Shown: positions 18,835 to 29,779 of the stretch, piece by piece
Position numbering within the stretch: position 1 is the first letter of the stretch
Layout: every line of letters begins with the position of its first letter
From: an uncultured Veillonellaceae bacterium
Lineage (GTDB): Bacteria > Bacillota > Negativicutes > Veillonellales > Veillonellaceae
Reading direction: 5' to 3'
Assembly (NCBI GenBank): GCA_945867815.1
Contig: CAMBIX010000001.1
Location: 310,001 to 374,000 of the forward strand
Length of the DNA stretch: 64,000 nt
Made by a program: the position numbers and the translations under genes
Notes under the pieces: generated by a model
Seen by the model: only the letters and a program-made list of their open reading frames with translations
What the model was told of the DNA's origin: nothing
The model's database searches: none

Positions 18835-20250
18835 TTATAAGATATAATTAGATAAATCAACATCTTTAACAATATCACCTAATTGTTCTTCTACCATTTG
18901 CGCTGTAATAGTCAAATCAACTGGAGATTCAGGTGGTGCATTAAAGGAAATATCTTGTAATAATTTTTCTAGAATCGTATGTAAGCGCCGCGCACCGATA
19001 TCTTCCGTTTCTGTATTCACACGGAAGGCCAATTCAGCAATTTTATCAATCGATTCTTCTTCAAAGTGGATGGTTACATTATCCGCTTTTAAAAGCATAT
19101 GGTACTGTTTTAACAAAGCTTGCTGTGGCGTTGTCAAAATAGCCTTAAAGTCCTCCTTAGTTAAACTATTTAAATTAACACGAATAGGAAAACGACCTTG
19201 TAATTCTGGTATCAAATCTGATGGTTTAGATACATGGAAGGCCCCTGCTGCAATAAATAAAATATGTTCCGTTTTAACAGCGCCATATTTTGTTGATACA
19301 GTCGCTCCTTCTACGATAGGAAGAATATCTCGCTGTACCCCTTCACGTGATACATCAGGGCCACTACGGCCATTATTGCCAGCAATTTTATCGAATTCAT
19401 CAATAAAAACAATGCCATCTTGTTCAGCCGCTTCAATAGCACGATCTGTTACCTCATCCATATCGAGAAGTTTCTGCCCTTCTTCTTCAATAAAAATCTT
19501 TCTTGCCTTGCCAACTGTCGTATGACGTTTCTTTCGACGATTAGGCATCATAGACCCTAACATATCTTTTAGATTGTTAGACAATTCATCTGGATTGTTA
19601 CCCATCAAAAGGCCTGTCATAGGTTGAGCCTGTTCCTTAACTTCAATTTCGATTTCTCGGTCATCCATCAGCCCACCGACCAAGCGATCATAAAAAGCCT
19701 TACGCTTTTCAGACATATCCGGTGTTTCTGCTTCTTTTTTTACTGCCGCTTCATCATCGTCTTCATTCCCAGAAAATAACATTTCCAATGGATTTTTAGA
19801 TTTTTTACTATCATCATTTTCACCTTTTTTAGGCCATAAAATAGATAACAAGCGTTTATTGGCCAATTCTTCAGCCTTGCTCTTCTGCTGCTCAATCATT
19901 TCTTCCTTAACCATGCGAACAGAGTTTTCTACAAGGTCACGAATCATTTGGTCTACATCACGACCAACATAGCCTACTTCTGTATACTTAGTAGCTTCCA
20001 CCTTCACAAACGGTGCCTTCATTAACTTAGCCAAACGACGGGCTAATTCTGTTTTACCAACGCCTGTCGGTCCAATAAGCATAATATTCTTTGGTACGTA
20101 TTCTTCCCGTACATCATCTGGTAATTGTTTAGCTCGCCACCGATTACGAAGGGCTATGGCTACCATTTTTTTTGCTTCATCCTGACCTACAATATATTTA
20201 TCCAATTCCGCTACAATCTGACGCGGTGTATAATTCATACTAATATCCAT
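18835..20250 (-). CDS. hslU: HslU unfoldase of the HslUV protease
   Basis: 471 residues, an AAA+ ATPase. The N-terminus TPRQIVAELDKYIVGQDEAKK is typical. Walker A is GPTGVGKTE (about residues 55-63), the pore loop is EATKYTEVGYVGRDVD, Walker B is GIVFIDEFDKI, and the C-terminus ends SNYIL, the tail that docks into HslV. An intermediate domain (residues about 115-235) is charged. AGAGG lies 8 bases upstream of the ATG. It is the last gene of the yraN-to-hslU operon. Confidence 0.97.
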   Translation of the reverse strand: MDISMNYTPRQIVAELDKYIVGQDEAKKMVAIALRNRWRAKQLPDDVREEYVPKNIMLIGPTGVGKTELARRLAKLMKAPFVKVEATKYTEVGYVGRDVDQMIRDLVENSVRMVKEEMIEQQKSKAEELANKRLLSILWPKKGENDDSKKSKNPLEMLFSGNEDDDEAAVKKEAETPDMSEKRKAFYDRLVGGLMDDREIEIEVKEQAQPMTGLLMGNNPDELSNNLKDMLGSMMPNRRKKRHTTVGKARKIFIEEEGQKLLDMDEVTDRAIEAAEQDGIVFIDEFDKIAGNNGRSGPDVSREGVQRDILPIVEGATVSTKYGAVKTEHILFIAAGAFHVSKPSDLIPELQGRFPIRVNLNSLTKEDFKAILTTPQQALLKQYHMLLKADNVTIHFEEESIDKIAELAFRVNTETEDIGARRLHTILEKLLQDISFNAPPESPVDLTITAQMVEEQLGDIVKDVDLSNYIL

Positions 20251-20262
20251 TCGTTACGCCTC

Positions 20263-20811
20263 TTATTTCGATTCAATATCTTCGACAATTACATTATGAT
20301 TCGTATACACGCAAATATCCGCTGCTATATGAAGTGCCTTTTCAGCAATATCGTGAGCAGACATATCTGTATTCTGCAAAAGAGCTCTTGCTGCTGCTAA
20401 AGCATAATTCCCACCAGAACCAATAGCACAAATACCATCATCTGGTTCAATGACTTCACCATTACCAGAGATAAGCAAAATACTCTTACCATCAGATACT
20501 AACAAAAGGGCTTCCAAATTTTTAAGAATCTTATCACTGCGCCAATCCTTAGCAAGTTCTACTGCACTCCGCAAGAGCTGCCCATTATATTGATTTAATT
20601 TCGCCTCAAACTTATCAAACAAAGTAAAAGCATCCGCTACAGAACCAGCAAAACCCGATACAACCTTACCATTATACAAGCGGCGTACCTTTTGTGCGGT
20701 ATTCTTCATAACTACACTTTGGCCCATAGTAACTTGGCCATCACCAGCAATAGACGTATGCCCATCCTTCATAACGGCACATATAGTCGTTGCATGAAAA
20801 TCTGTCATCAT
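20263..20811 (-). CDS. hslV: HslV peptidase subunit
   Basis: 182 residues, the threonine protease partner of HslU. The mature N-terminus is expected at the Thr in [11 protein letters not shown] after a short propeptide (MMTDFHA); [19 protein letters not shown] and [14 protein letters not shown] are family motifs. The ATG overlaps the trmFO stop by 4 bases, with AAAGGAG about 10-14 bases upstream, and hslU follows 12 bases later. Confidence 0.96.
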   Translation of the reverse strand: MMTDFHATTICAVMKDGHTSIAGDGQVTMGQSVVMKNTAQKVRRLYNGKVVSGFAGSVADAFTLFDKFEAKLNQYNGQLLRSAVELAKDWRSDKILKNLEALLLVSDGKSILLISGNGEVIEPDDGICAIGSGGNYALAAARALLQNTDMSAHDIAEKALHIAADICVYTNHNVIVEDIESK

Positions 20812-22127
20812 AATTGATATATCTCCTTTAATTCTTGTATTGTTTCTAAGGCCCGATTAGCAATTAGTGCATTTTTTTCCTTTTTCTTACGCACTTTGGC
20901 CGGCCATGATTCAATTATACCAAAATTAATATTCATTGGCTGAAAATCAGCTCCTTCATAACGGCTAACATACAAAGATAAGGCCCCTATAGCCGTTGTC
21001 TTAGGGAAAGGAACAACCTCTTTACCTTGTAACTGCCGTCCTAACTGTAAGCCTGCTAAAAGCCCAGAAGCCGCTGACTCTAAGTAACCTTCCACACCCG
21101 TCATTTGTCCCGCAAAATAAATATTTTCATTCTTACGTAATTGAAAAGTAGGCTCTAATAATTGTGGCGAATTAATATAGGTATTACGATGCATAACGCC
21201 ATAGCGTAAAAATTCTGCTTTTTCTAAACCTGGAATCATAGAAAAAACACGTTTTTGTTCGCCCCATTTTAAATGCGTCTGAAAACCCACTAAATTATAA
21301 GCTGTACCTTCCTTATTTTCCTTGCGCAGCTGTACCACTGCATAGGATTCAATACCGGTTCGTTTATCTACAAGTCCTACAGGTTTTAAAGGTCCATACC
21401 GTAAAGTATCAATGCCTCGAGAAGCCATAATTTCCACAGGCATGCAACCTTCGAAATAAATTTCCTTTTCAAAGTCCTTAGGCTGCACTGTCTCAGCTGT
21501 CGTTAAGGCTGTCCAAAAAGCCTTATACTCTTCTTCTGACATAGGACAATTTAGATAATCCGCGTCCCCTTTATCATACCGTGAAGCAGCAAAAACCTTG
21601 GACATATCCAAGGACTCTTCCGATACGATAGGTGCTGCCGCATCATAAAAATAAAAATCATCCAAACCAGTATAGGCACTAATAGCCTCCGTCATAGCTT
21701 CTGACGTTAACGGGCCCGTAGCAATAATCGTTGGCACCTGCCCGTCAGGAAAGGTAGTCACCTCTTGATGAATGACTTCAATATTTGGATGCCCCGTTAT
21801 CTTATCCGTTACCATTTGACTAAATACATGACGATCAACAGCTAAGGCCCCACCTGCAGGTACAGCACTAGCATCAGCACAAGTCATAATCAAAGACCCT
21901 AACTGACGCATCTCTTCTTTTAATAGCCCCACTGCATTTTCTATATTAGCGGCCCGCAAGGAATTACTACAAACGAGTTCCGCAAATTTATCTGTATGAT
22001 GAGCTGGTGACTGCTTCCCTGGTCGCATTTCATACAAGGTAACTTGCAAACCCTGTTGAGCTAACTGCCAGGCTGCTTCTGCTCCAGCTAGACCAGCTCC
22101 TATAACAATTGCTTTTGGTGTATTCAC
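20808..22127 (-). CDS. trmFO: Folate/FAD-dependent tRNA (uracil-54-C5)-methyltransferase
   Basis: 439 residues. Uses methylenetetrahydrofolate and FADH2 to make ribothymidine-54 in tRNA. N-terminal FAD motif [36 protein letters not shown] and [17 protein letters not shown] are signatures of the GidA-like TrmFO family. The start is GTG at 22127, overlapping the topA stop; GGAGGAG lies 5 bases upstream. The trmFO-hslV-hslU order is common in Firmicutes. Confidence 0.96.
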   Translation of the reverse strand: MNTPKAIVIGAGLAGAEAAWQLAQQGLQVTLYEMRPGKQSPAHHTDKFAELVCSNSLRAANIENAVGLLKEEMRQLGSLIMTCADASAVPAGGALAVDRHVFSQMVTDKITGHPNIEVIHQEVTTFPDGQVPTIIATGPLTSEAMTEAISAYTGLDDFYFYDAAAPIVSEESLDMSKVFAASRYDKGDADYLNCPMSEEEYKAFWTALTTAETVQPKDFEKEIYFEGCMPVEIMASRGIDTLRYGPLKPVGLVDKRTGIESYAVVQLRKENKEGTAYNLVGFQTHLKWGEQKRVFSMIPGLEKAEFLRYGVMHRNTYINSPQLLEPTFQLRKNENIYFAGQMTGVEGYLESAASGLLAGLQLGRQLQGKEVVPFPKTTAIGALSLYVSRYEGADFQPMNINFGIIESWPAKVRKKKEKNALIANRALETIQELKEIYQL

Positions 22128-24430
22128 TTAATCTCCTCCATATCCACCTTTTTCTTGCGCAGTTTCCGTTTAGGCCTAGTAGGGCACGCCTCATTAGAAC
22201 AGAATTTCTTAGTTGTTCCATTCTTATAGGTCCGTTCTACCATAAGGCTGCCACAAGTGGAACACCGTTCCTCAGGTACAACGGGTTTATCCCATAAGGT
22301 AAAATCACAAGCAGGATATCGGCTGCATCCATAAAAAACACGTCCCCGTCTAGATTTACGTTCTACGATTTCTCCTTGTCCACACTTAGGACAAGTAACG
22401 CCTGTACTTACCGTAATCGGCTTAGTATTCTTACATTCAGGAAAACGAGAACAAGCCAAAAAACGACCAAAGCGACCAAACTTATAAACCATAGGACTAC
22501 CGCAAAGCTCACATATCTCATCACTTGGTTCATCAGCTACATGAACTTTTTCTGCATCATCCGCTTCTTTTAATTCTTCTTCAAAGACAGAATAAAAACC
22601 TTTCATTACATCTAGGTAAGTTTCCTTACCATTAGCAATTTCATCCAGTTCCTCTTCTAAGTGAGCTGTAAAATCTACATTAATCAATTTAGAAAAATGT
22701 TTTACTAAGAAGTCAACAACAACAAAGCCTAATTCAGTCGGTACAAAGTTGCGATTCTGCTTTTCTACATAATTACGAGCCATAATCGTATCAATGATTG
22801 GTGCATACGTACTTGGTCGACCAATCCCCTTTTCTTCCAATGTCTTAATTAGACTGGCTTCCGAATAACGAGCTGGTGGCTGTGTAAAATGCTGCTCTGG
22901 CTTAATGGATATATTTTTTACCCTGTCATTCTTCTTTAAATCCGGTAAAAGCATAGCTGCATCATCTTTTTTATCGTCTTCATAGACTTCCGTAAAGCCC
23001 TTAAATAAAATCTGCCGTCCGGATGCACGCAACTTATAAGCGTCAGATTCCATAGTCGCCGTTACCGTTTCCGATTCCTGAGCTGCCATTTGACTAGCAA
23101 TAAAACGATTCCATATCAAGGTATATAACTTTAGTTCCTCTGTACTCAAGAAGGGCTTAAGCATATGAGGTGGTAACTCTAACATGGTAGGTCGAATGGC
23201 TTCATGCGCATCCTGGCTATTCTCTTTCACCCCATATAAATTACGTTTCTTAGGATAAAAAGCATCTCCATATTCTTTACGAATATACGTCTCCACTGCA
23301 TCTGCCATTTCCTTAGCAATACGTGTGGAATCTGTACGCATATAAGTAATTAAACCTACATGCCCAAAACCACCAATTTCCATACCTTCATAGAGGTGCT
23401 GAGCAATCATCATAGTTCGTTTGGCGCCAAAATTTAATTTACGAACCCCTTCTTGTTGCAATGTCGATGTCGTAAAAGGTGGCGCTGGCCGGCGGGAGCG
23501 TTTTCTTCTTTCTACTGCTGTAATCACGGCTTCTTGCTTTTCTAATTGTTCCTGAATTGCCTGTGCCTCTTCTTTATTCGCAATAGCTACCTTTTTACCC
23601 CCTTTATGAGTCAACTGAGCAACAAACTTCTCTTTATATGTCGTCTCATAAGTACCTTCAATAGACCAATATTCTTCTGGTATAAAAGCCTGTATTTCTC
23701 GTTCTCGTTCACAAACGAGACGAACCGCTACAGATTGTACACGACCAGCGCTAAGCCCTTTGCATACTTTTTTCCAAAGCATAGGACTTAGCCTGTAGCC
23801 TACAATACGGTCTAAAATACGTCTAGCCTGTTGAGCATTGACCATATTCATATCAATTAATCGTGGATTTTCTAAAGCCTCTGCCACAGCACTCTTAGTA
23901 ATTTCATTAAAGGTAATACGGCAACTTTTACTTGTATCTACATTTAATATATAAGCTAAATGCCAAGAAATGGCCTCTCCTTCACGGTCCGGGTCAGTCG
24001 CCAGAAAAATACCTTTGGCCTCATCTGCATCAGCACAGAGTTCATCAATAACCTTTTTACGGCCTGGCAAATTACTATAACGAGGTGTAAAATCATGCTC
24101 AATATCTACTCCCATCTGACTCTGCGGTAAATCTCGCAAGTGCCCCATACTGGCCTTAACAATATACTCATCACCTAAGAATTTTTCAATGGTCTTAGAC
24201 TTAGCTGGTGATTCCACAATAACTAGCCATTTCCCATCTGGATTAAAAACGCGAGGCTCTCTATCTTCTTTACGAGACATAATAAATGTACCATTTTTTT
24301 GATGTACTTTTCCTGAAACGGTTACTGTCTCTTTCTCACCAGATTCTCTTTTTGTACGGCGTTTTTTCTTTGTATCATCTGTTTGCTTTGTATCTGTCGC
24401 ACCAATCACAATGGATCGCTTAATGGACAC
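22124..24430 (-). CDS. topA: DNA topoisomerase I
   Basis: 768 residues. Relaxes negative supercoils. It has a TOPRIM domain ([18 protein letters not shown], then [10 protein letters not shown]), the catalytic-tyrosine region [12 protein letters not shown], and three C-terminal zinc ribbons ([24 protein letters not shown]). A basic N-terminal extension of about 65 residues precedes the TOPRIM domain and is longer than in many homologues. I prefer the GTG at 24430, because GGAGG sits 7 bases before it; the ATG two codons upstream abuts the ribosome site. dprA ends 12 bases upstream. Confidence 0.95.
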   Translation of the reverse strand: MSIKRSIVIGATDTKQTDDTKKKRRTKRESGEKETVTVSGKVHQKNGTFIMSRKEDREPRVFNPDGKWLVIVESPAKSKTIEKFLGDEYIVKASMGHLRDLPQSQMGVDIEHDFTPRYSNLPGRKKVIDELCADADEAKGIFLATDPDREGEAISWHLAYILNVDTSKSCRITFNEITKSAVAEALENPRLIDMNMVNAQQARRILDRIVGYRLSPMLWKKVCKGLSAGRVQSVAVRLVCEREREIQAFIPEEYWSIEGTYETTYKEKFVAQLTHKGGKKVAIANKEEAQAIQEQLEKQEAVITAVERRKRSRRPAPPFTTSTLQQEGVRKLNFGAKRTMMIAQHLYEGMEIGGFGHVGLITYMRTDSTRIAKEMADAVETYIRKEYGDAFYPKKRNLYGVKENSQDAHEAIRPTMLELPPHMLKPFLSTEELKLYTLIWNRFIASQMAAQESETVTATMESDAYKLRASGRQILFKGFTEVYEDDKKDDAAMLLPDLKKNDRVKNISIKPEQHFTQPPARYSEASLIKTLEEKGIGRPSTYAPIIDTIMARNYVEKQNRNFVPTELGFVVVDFLVKHFSKLINVDFTAHLEEELDEIANGKETYLDVMKGFYSVFEEELKEADDAEKVHVADEPSDEICELCGSPMVYKFGRFGRFLACSRFPECKNTKPITVSTGVTCPKCGQGEIVERKSRRGRVFYGCSRYPACDFTLWDKPVVPEERCSTCGSLMVERTYKNGTTKKFCSNEACPTRPKRKLRKKKVDMEEIK

Positions 24431-24442
24431 GTTCATTCCTCC

Positions 24443-25546
24443 CTAACGGAGCAAAATATACCCATTCCCCAGTGTTCGTGTAATCTGCTTTTTCATCTCC
24501 AAGGACAACAAGGCTACATGAAGATTAGCTAGCGGCAAAACCTGTTTATTAACTAGCTCTTGTAAGCTCACTTCTTCACCAGTGGATAATTCAGCTATAA
24601 CCTTTTTTTCTTCTGTTGTTAAGCTTACCATAGGTTCAACCGCTTTTCCACTACTTCCGCCACTTTTTTCATTACCTAGCCAACCATACTCCTGTAAGAT
24701 ATCCTCCGGAGATGTCGCTAATAAAGCACCTTGTCGCAAAAGCCAATGATTACCAGCCGATGTATCTGCCAGTACATTACCTGGCACAGCAAATACATCT
24801 CGTCCATCATTAACAGCCATATCAGCTGTAATAAGGGATCCGCTACGAGCCCTAGCCTCTACCACTACAACTGCCTTAGATAAACCGCTAATAATTCGAT
24901 TACGTACTGGAAAATTATGAGGAAGCACGCCCATACCTGGTGCATACTCAGATAAGAGCAAACCACCTTGTTCTACAATTTGCCTAAACAATTTTTTGTT
25001 TCTTGCCGGATAAGCCTGATGCAGACCACAACCCATAACGGCAATAGTCTGTCCGCCACCACGCAGTGTACCTTCATGGGCATAGGTATCAACGCCATAA
25101 GCACCACCGCTAACAATAACTACCCCCGCTTGACTAAGTGCCTGGCTAAAACTAAGAGCCACATTACGCCCATAAGGCGTACACTTACGAGCCCCCACCA
25201 TACCAATGCGCCGAACATCATCAGCCAATAAATCTATATTGCCTATATAAAATAAGCAAACAGGAGGTTGATATATAGTCTGTAAAAGGCTGGGAAAACG
25301 CTTGTCCTTATAAGAGATAACTTGGCAGCCACAGGCCTCCATCCCTCGTTTTAATTGCCCCACCAAGGTACTAGGCAGCCATGATGCTTCACTAGCCATA
25401 TAGGGCTGACTTTCTTTAATTAACTGCCAACATACTTTTTCAACATCCTGATTTAACTCTTCCATGCAAGCTCGTATACGCCCCGTTCCTATGTCCGGCA
25501 AGGTTGTCATAGCTGCTATATACTGATTTATTTCATCTTGTGTCAA
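24443..25546 (-). CDS. dprA: DNA-processing protein DprA (Smf)
   Basis: 367 residues. Binds incoming single-stranded DNA in natural transformation and loads RecA. The Rossmann-like core includes IGMVGARKCTPYG, VSGGAYGVDTYAHEGTL, GCGLHQAYPARN and NRIISGLSKAVVVVEA. A C-terminal winged-helix-like domain follows residue 300. The start appears to be TTG at 25546 with AGAGAG 6 bases upstream; no nearby ATG has a ribosome site. It sits with comM, so this operon combines competence and DNA functions. Confidence 0.94.
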   Translation of the reverse strand: MTQDEINQYIAAMTTLPDIGTGRIRACMEELNQDVEKVCWQLIKESQPYMASEASWLPSTLVGQLKRGMEACGCQVISYKDKRFPSLLQTIYQPPVCLFYIGNIDLLADDVRRIGMVGARKCTPYGRNVALSFSQALSQAGVVIVSGGAYGVDTYAHEGTLRGGGQTIAVMGCGLHQAYPARNKKLFRQIVEQGGLLLSEYAPGMGVLPHNFPVRNRIISGLSKAVVVVEARARSGSLITADMAVNDGRDVFAVPGNVLADTSAGNHWLLRQGALLATSPEDILQEYGWLGNEKSGGSSGKAVEPMVSLTTEEKKVIAELSTGEEVSLQELVNKQVLPLANLHVALLSLEMKKQITRTLGNGYILLR

Positions 25547-25567
25547 TACAATCTCTCTTTTCTCAAT

Positions 25568-27100
25568 CTATTGTTCATTTTTACGATACGATAAAGCTTC
25601 CGCTATATGTACAGCCTCTATTTTATTAGCCCCTTCTATATCAGCTATAGTCTGCGCTAGACGCCAAATACGGTCATAACTACGCAGGCTAAGACCTAAA
25701 TCAGTAAAGGCTCCTTCTAATACAGTTTGTGCTTCCATAGTAAGCGGTGCCCACGCTAATAAGTCATTATGAGATAAAAGTCCATTAAGAAGTGGTTCCT
25801 TACTTATCCTATCGACCTTCCTGTATCGATAAGCCTGTCGCTCTCTTGCCTCTACCACCTGTTGCCGCATCTCTTTTGAAGATAAGCCACCAGCACTTAT
25901 CGATAATTCATCCAACTTAGGCCGTTCTACCTGTATAGTTAAATCAATCCGATCTAGCATGGGGCCTGATAAGGTCTGTTGGTATTTATTAACCTGTCCC
26001 ATCGTACAGCGACACTGATGTATGCCATCACTAGCTCCATACCAGCCACAAGGACACGGATTAGCTGCTGCTACTAGCAAAAAGCGAGCTGGATAATTAA
26101 ACTGTCGTTGCACTCTCGAAATATGTATAATTCCCGATTCAAGAGGTTGTCGTAAGGTTTCTAAGACACTACGATGAAATTCCGGAATTTCATCTAAGAA
26201 AAGAACACCCTTATGGGCTAGCGTAATCTCTCCTGGTTTAGGTATTCGTCCACCACCAGCCAAAGCCGATACGGTAATCGTATGATGGGGACTGCGAAAA
26301 GGACGCTCCTGTAAAAGCTGGCTATTAGCAACACTATATATTTGATTAACAGCACGCCATTCCTCTCTCGTTAAAGGCGGTAATATGGTCGGCAATCGTT
26401 TAGCCAACATAGTCTTGCCCGCCCCTGGCATACCACTTAAGAAGATATGATGATAACCAGCCGCTGCAATCAAAAAAGCCCTCTTTGCTACGTCCTGCCC
26501 TTGTACATCTCGAAAATCAACCGTATAAGAAGCTTCTATAAAGCGTTCTTTTTCTGCCACCCTATCTAAAGGCTCATCACTAACTATATGAGTGACTACT
26601 TGTCGCAAGGTAGACGCACTATAAATGGACAACCCAGGTTCTATATAAGCTAACTCCTTATCTTCCTCTGAAATAATACAAGTCTGTTTATCCTTAGGCA
26701 AAGACTGTAACATAGCAAAGGTACTAGGCACACCCTTAATTAATCCATCAAGAGATAGTTCCCCTATACAGACTAAAGATTGTAACTTCTCCTTCCACAA
26801 ACGCTGTCTAACCTTATTTTCTTCAGAAGCTGCTAGAATACCTAAAGCTATGGGCAAGTCTAGACCTGCACTATCCTTACGTACATCAGCTGGTGCTAAA
26901 TTAACAATAATCCGCCGCAGAGGTACTTCAAAGCCAGAATTCTTCAAAGCGGCTCGTACTCGTTCCTTAGCTTCTCGTACAGATGCTGTAGGAAGGCCTA
27001 CAATTTCAAAACAAGGTAGTCCAGCGCTAATATCAACTTCTACCGTTACCTCATAGCCATCAAGACCCATAACAGCCATACCAAATGATTTTGCATACAT
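25568..27100 (-). CDS. comM: ComM/YifB-type AAA+ helicase (Mg-chelatase-like)
   Basis: 510 residues. The N-terminal lon-like domain (YAKSFGMAVMGLDGYEVTVEVDI) is followed by an AAA+ module with Walker A GMPGAGKTML, Walker B GVLFLDEIPEF, and the Cys-rich NPCPCGWYG..CRC segment typical of the family. In transforming bacteria ComM is a branch-migration helicase that extends integration of donor DNA. AGGAGGG precedes the ATG. It lies between yraN and dprA, 12 and 21 bases apart. Confidence 0.94.
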   Translation of the reverse strand: MYAKSFGMAVMGLDGYEVTVEVDISAGLPCFEIVGLPTASVREAKERVRAALKNSGFEVPLRRIIVNLAPADVRKDSAGLDLPIALGILAASEENKVRQRLWKEKLQSLVCIGELSLDGLIKGVPSTFAMLQSLPKDKQTCIISEEDKELAYIEPGLSIYSASTLRQVVTHIVSDEPLDRVAEKERFIEASYTVDFRDVQGQDVAKRAFLIAAAGYHHIFLSGMPGAGKTMLAKRLPTILPPLTREEWRAVNQIYSVANSQLLQERPFRSPHHTITVSALAGGGRIPKPGEITLAHKGVLFLDEIPEFHRSVLETLRQPLESGIIHISRVQRQFNYPARFLLVAAANPCPCGWYGASDGIHQCRCTMGQVNKYQQTLSGPMLDRIDLTIQVERPKLDELSISAGGLSSKEMRQQVVEARERQAYRYRKVDRISKEPLLNGLLSHNDLLAWAPLTMEAQTVLEGAFTDLGLSLRSYDRIWRLAQTIADIEGANKIEAVHIAEALSYRKNEQ

Positions 27101-27112
27101 AGGTTACCCTCC

Positions 27113-27544
27113 TTATATGCCACGCATATGAACAATATCGTAATCAGCCCTATCCCGTAAATAGACTTCAATGACATCCATACGCATGCTCCACTTATAC
27201 ACACTATGTTTCTGTGCATACTGAAGGAGTGCTTTTTCCATATGCATTCGTTTTAAGGTGGTGACGGCTTCACAAGGTCGCCCACAATGACCATTACGCC
27301 TCGTCTTTACCTCGACAGCAATTAAAACTTTATCCTTAATGGCCACAATATCTAATTCACCAAAACGTAAACGCACGTTCTTATCAACCAGGGCATAACC
27401 CTTTCTTTCTAAATACCTCCCTGCCAAAGCCTCTCCATAAGCTCCTATCATACGATTAGACCAAGCCTTTATATCCTTAGTTACTTCCATAAGAGCTTCT
27501 TTATTCTTATCTCGTCTCTCTTTTGTAGAACTGTCTTTTTTCAT
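27113..27544 (-). CDS. UPF0102 (YraN) family nuclease-like protein
   Basis: 143 residues. The core motif GAYGEALAGRYLERKGYALVDKNVR, followed by GELDIVAI and AVEVKTRR, gives the restriction-endonuclease-like E..D..ExK constellation of the YraN family. The function is not established, though the fold suggests Holliday-junction or DNA cleavage activity. The first ATG (27544) has GGAG only 3 bases upstream; an internal ATG at codon 19 (MEVTKDIK) is a possible true start. First gene of the operon down to hslU. Confidence 0.85.
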   Translation of the reverse strand: MKKDSSTKERRDKNKEALMEVTKDIKAWSNRMIGAYGEALAGRYLERKGYALVDKNVRLRFGELDIVAIKDKVLIAVEVKTRRNGHCGRPCEAVTTLKRMHMEKALLQYAQKHSVYKWSMRMDVIEVYLRDRADYDIVHMRGI

Positions 27545-27795
27545 AGTCTCCTATTTCTCCCTTTTTCTCAGAATATGTACACTCCTACCTTACCCAAGAA
27601 AAGTTTCTTACACAAGGCAGGTCTTCTTTCTATGAGGAAGAATACCTATGACTATAAGAAAAATTTTTTCCACCAAAGACAAATTAAGTCTACCTATAGG
27701 CACTTATTAATAAGACAAAAAAAGATATTAGTAACTTTATGCAAAATTAAGGCAAGCGTAATCGTTTCTCTTTTATAAGCAAACTAGCTAATGCC
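27545..27795. other. Intergenic region upstream of yraN
   Basis: This 250-base AT-rich gap lies between the rnhB terminator and the yraN operon and should contain the operon promoter. A 67-residue frame on the plus strand (27575-27778) has no homology I recognise and no ribosome site, so I treat it as chance. I cannot identify a convincing -35/-10 pair. Confidence 0.4.
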
Positions 27796-27840
27796 ACGTA
27801 AAAAGACTCTATAGCTAATTACTATAGAGTCTTTTTACGT
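27796..27840 (-). terminator. Strong terminator after rnhB
   Basis: A perfect 19-bp stem (27796-27814 with 27822-27840) and a 7-base loop. The stem contains a T5 run on the outgoing arm. It starts about 20 bases after the rnhB stop. Confidence 0.85.
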
Positions 27841-27860
27841 GCTATATTTATTTACCTACC

Positions 27861-28676
27861 CTACTTAAAAGGGCGGCCTTCTATAATCGATTTTATAGGT
27901 TCAAAACTTTTTCTATGCAGTGGCGTTACACCCATATCAAGTAAAGCCTGCTTGTGCTGTGTCGTATAATAGCCCTTATGGTCACCAAAACCATAACCTG
28001 GATAATCCACTTCAAGAGAGGCCATATAACGGTCCCGTGTTACCTTAGCTATAATGGAAGCCGCTGCAATATTCGCGCTTTTACTATCCCCCTTAATAAT
28101 CGATTGGCAAGGCATGCTTAACTTCGGCAGAGGCATAGCATCAACAAGAACAGCATCAGCCGCTATAGCCAACTTAGCTACCGCTTCATACATGGCTTGC
28201 CGTGTGGCTTCATATATATTTAATCGATCAATCTCTTCTGGCGGATAGGATACACAAGATACAGCTAGGGCCTTATCCATGATTTCATCATAAAGACGTT
28301 CACGCTTGTCTGGCGATACCTTTTTAGAATCATTTAAGCCACCTATATATTCATGAGGAGGTAGTATAACCGCTGCTACCGTAACAGGCCCAGCAATAGG
28401 ACCACGACCCACTTCATCAATCCCCGCTACATGCAAGAGCCCTTGATCATAAAAGGTATCCTCATACCTATATAAACCTTCTATACGCTTGCGCTCAGCC
28501 AATTCCTTTTGTTGTCTGCGTATATAGGCCTGTCCTAAAGACTGCACAGACTTACGTCTATCGGCTTGCGCCCATACAACATAATCTAAGGGCACCCCTT
28601 CCGAACTCGTGAAAAGTTCTTTAATGGCTTTTGTTTTCAACTTACTAAAAGCATCTTGATCTAACAAACCTATCAT
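27861..28676 (-). CDS. rnhB: Ribonuclease HII
   Basis: 271 residues. Removes ribonucleotides from DNA and RNA-DNA hybrids. The catalytic core is IDEVGRGPIAGPVTVAAVIL (about residues 85-104), with DAMPLP, KGDSKSANIAAASIIAKVTRD supplying further acidic and conserved residues. An N-terminal 75-residue extension, predicted helical and Arg/Lys-rich, is common in Firmicute RNase HII. GAAGG abuts the ATG at 28676; a TTG three codons later would be better spaced, so the exact start is uncertain. Confidence 0.94.
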   Translation of the reverse strand: MIGLLDQDAFSKLKTKAIKELFTSSEGVPLDYVVWAQADRRKSVQSLGQAYIRRQQKELAERKRIEGLYRYEDTFYDQGLLHVAGIDEVGRGPIAGPVTVAAVILPPHEYIGGLNDSKKVSPDKRERLYDEIMDKALAVSCVSYPPEEIDRLNIYEATRQAMYEAVAKLAIAADAVLVDAMPLPKLSMPCQSIIKGDSKSANIAAASIIAKVTRDRYMASLEVDYPGYGFGDHKGYYTTQHKQALLDMGVTPLHRKSFEPIKSIIEGRPFK

Positions 28677-28787
28677 CCTTCATATATTACCTATCACATA
28701 AGCATGGAATTCATTACTAACGATTTTTATACTTTTCTTATACAATTCACCTACATAAATAGTCTCTGTTTACCGCTTATCCTTCGC

Positions 28788-29723
28788 TTACCCTTCAACA
28801 GCATCTAAGGTTAAACGTCCTAATCGTCCATCCCGATAGTCTGTCATGAGCACACGTCGTGCCTTATCCATATCTATTAAGCCCCCAGAAACTAAGCAGC
28901 CCCGTTTTTTACCAATCATAGTTAAAATAGTATCAACTGTATCTTCCTGGCTTAAGGTAAATTTATAACGTTCTTCTAAACGCGTCTTATCCGTCATGAC
29001 TATAGCACTTATTAGCTGCGTAGCTATAGATTCTAAATCAACCACGTCGTCAGCGATAGCACCCGTCATAGCTAACTTAGCCGCCCCAGTTTGATCTTCT
29101 AATTTAGGCCATAAAATACCTGGCGTATCTAATAATTCAATATTCTTCCCTATATGGACCCATTGCTGACCACGCGTATAGCCTGCCTTATTAGCCGTTC
29201 GCGTTGCTGCTGTACCAGCTAGGGTATTAATTAAAGTTGACTTGCCTACATTAGGAATACCTAAAATCATAGTCCGTATAGGTCGAGCCTTGATTCCCTT
29301 AGCGAGCCACTTATCAATAACCGGCTTGCTTAAAACCTCTACAGCCCGTACGAGAGCCTTTATTCCTCTGCTAGTAGTTGACGTTATATCAATAACCGTC
29401 ATACCTTCTTTTTGAAAGTTTTCCTTCCATGCCTTTGTCATAACTGGATCCGCTAAATCCGATTTATTGAGTACAACAATATGTGGTTTCTGACCAATTA
29501 ACTCTGTTAAAACAGGATTACTACTGCTTTTAGGGATGCGTGCATCTAATAGCTCAATAACCACATCCACCTTACTAATATAGTCCTTAATCATTCGTGT
29601 AGCCTTAGCCATATGACCGGGGAACCAATGAACCGTAGGAAAAACAGAAACTTCCTTTTGCCCTTCCTCATTTGGCTCTTGTGTACGTTTTATCTTTTTC
29701 TTTTTTTTCTTATAGGCCGCCAT
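28788..29723 (-). CDS. rbgA: Ribosome biogenesis GTPase RbgA (YlqF)
   Basis: 311 residues. Circularly permuted GTPase needed for late 50S assembly. VHWFPGHMAKATRMI is the family signature, then NKSDL (G4), and GIPNVGKSTLINTL (G1) comes after it, with DTPGILWP as G3. An N-terminal Lys-rich stretch (AAYKKKKKKIKR) is extra compared with Bacillus YlqF. AAAGAGG precedes the ATG. An inverted repeat, TATACCC-N9-GGGTATA, lies about 35 bases upstream. Confidence 0.94.
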   Translation of the reverse strand: MAAYKKKKKKIKRTQEPNEEGQKEVSVFPTVHWFPGHMAKATRMIKDYISKVDVVIELLDARIPKSSSNPVLTELIGQKPHIVVLNKSDLADPVMTKAWKENFQKEGMTVIDITSTTSRGIKALVRAVEVLSKPVIDKWLAKGIKARPIRTMILGIPNVGKSTLINTLAGTAATRTANKAGYTRGQQWVHIGKNIELLDTPGILWPKLEDQTGAAKLAMTGAIADDVVDLESIATQLISAIVMTDKTRLEERYKFTLSQEDTVDTILTMIGKKRGCLVSGGLIDMDKARRVLMTDYRDGRLGRLTLDAVEG

Positions 29724-29756
29724 AAGATGCCTCTCTTTCTAACAATTACGATTAAC

Positions 29757-29779
29757 TATACCCCATATAATAGGGTATA
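29757..29779. promoter_or_regulatory. Palindrome upstream of rbgA
   Basis: Perfect 7-base arms, TATACCC and GGGTATA, separated by 9 bases. It overlaps a possible minus-strand promoter, with TATAGT as -10 and TTTTTA 17 bases upstream, so it could be an operator. No regulator is assigned. Confidence 0.4.

Noticed and set aside
27575-27778. 67-residue plus-strand frame in the yraN-rnhB gap
   Set aside because: No ribosome site, no recognised domain, and it occupies the region expected to hold the yraN promoter.
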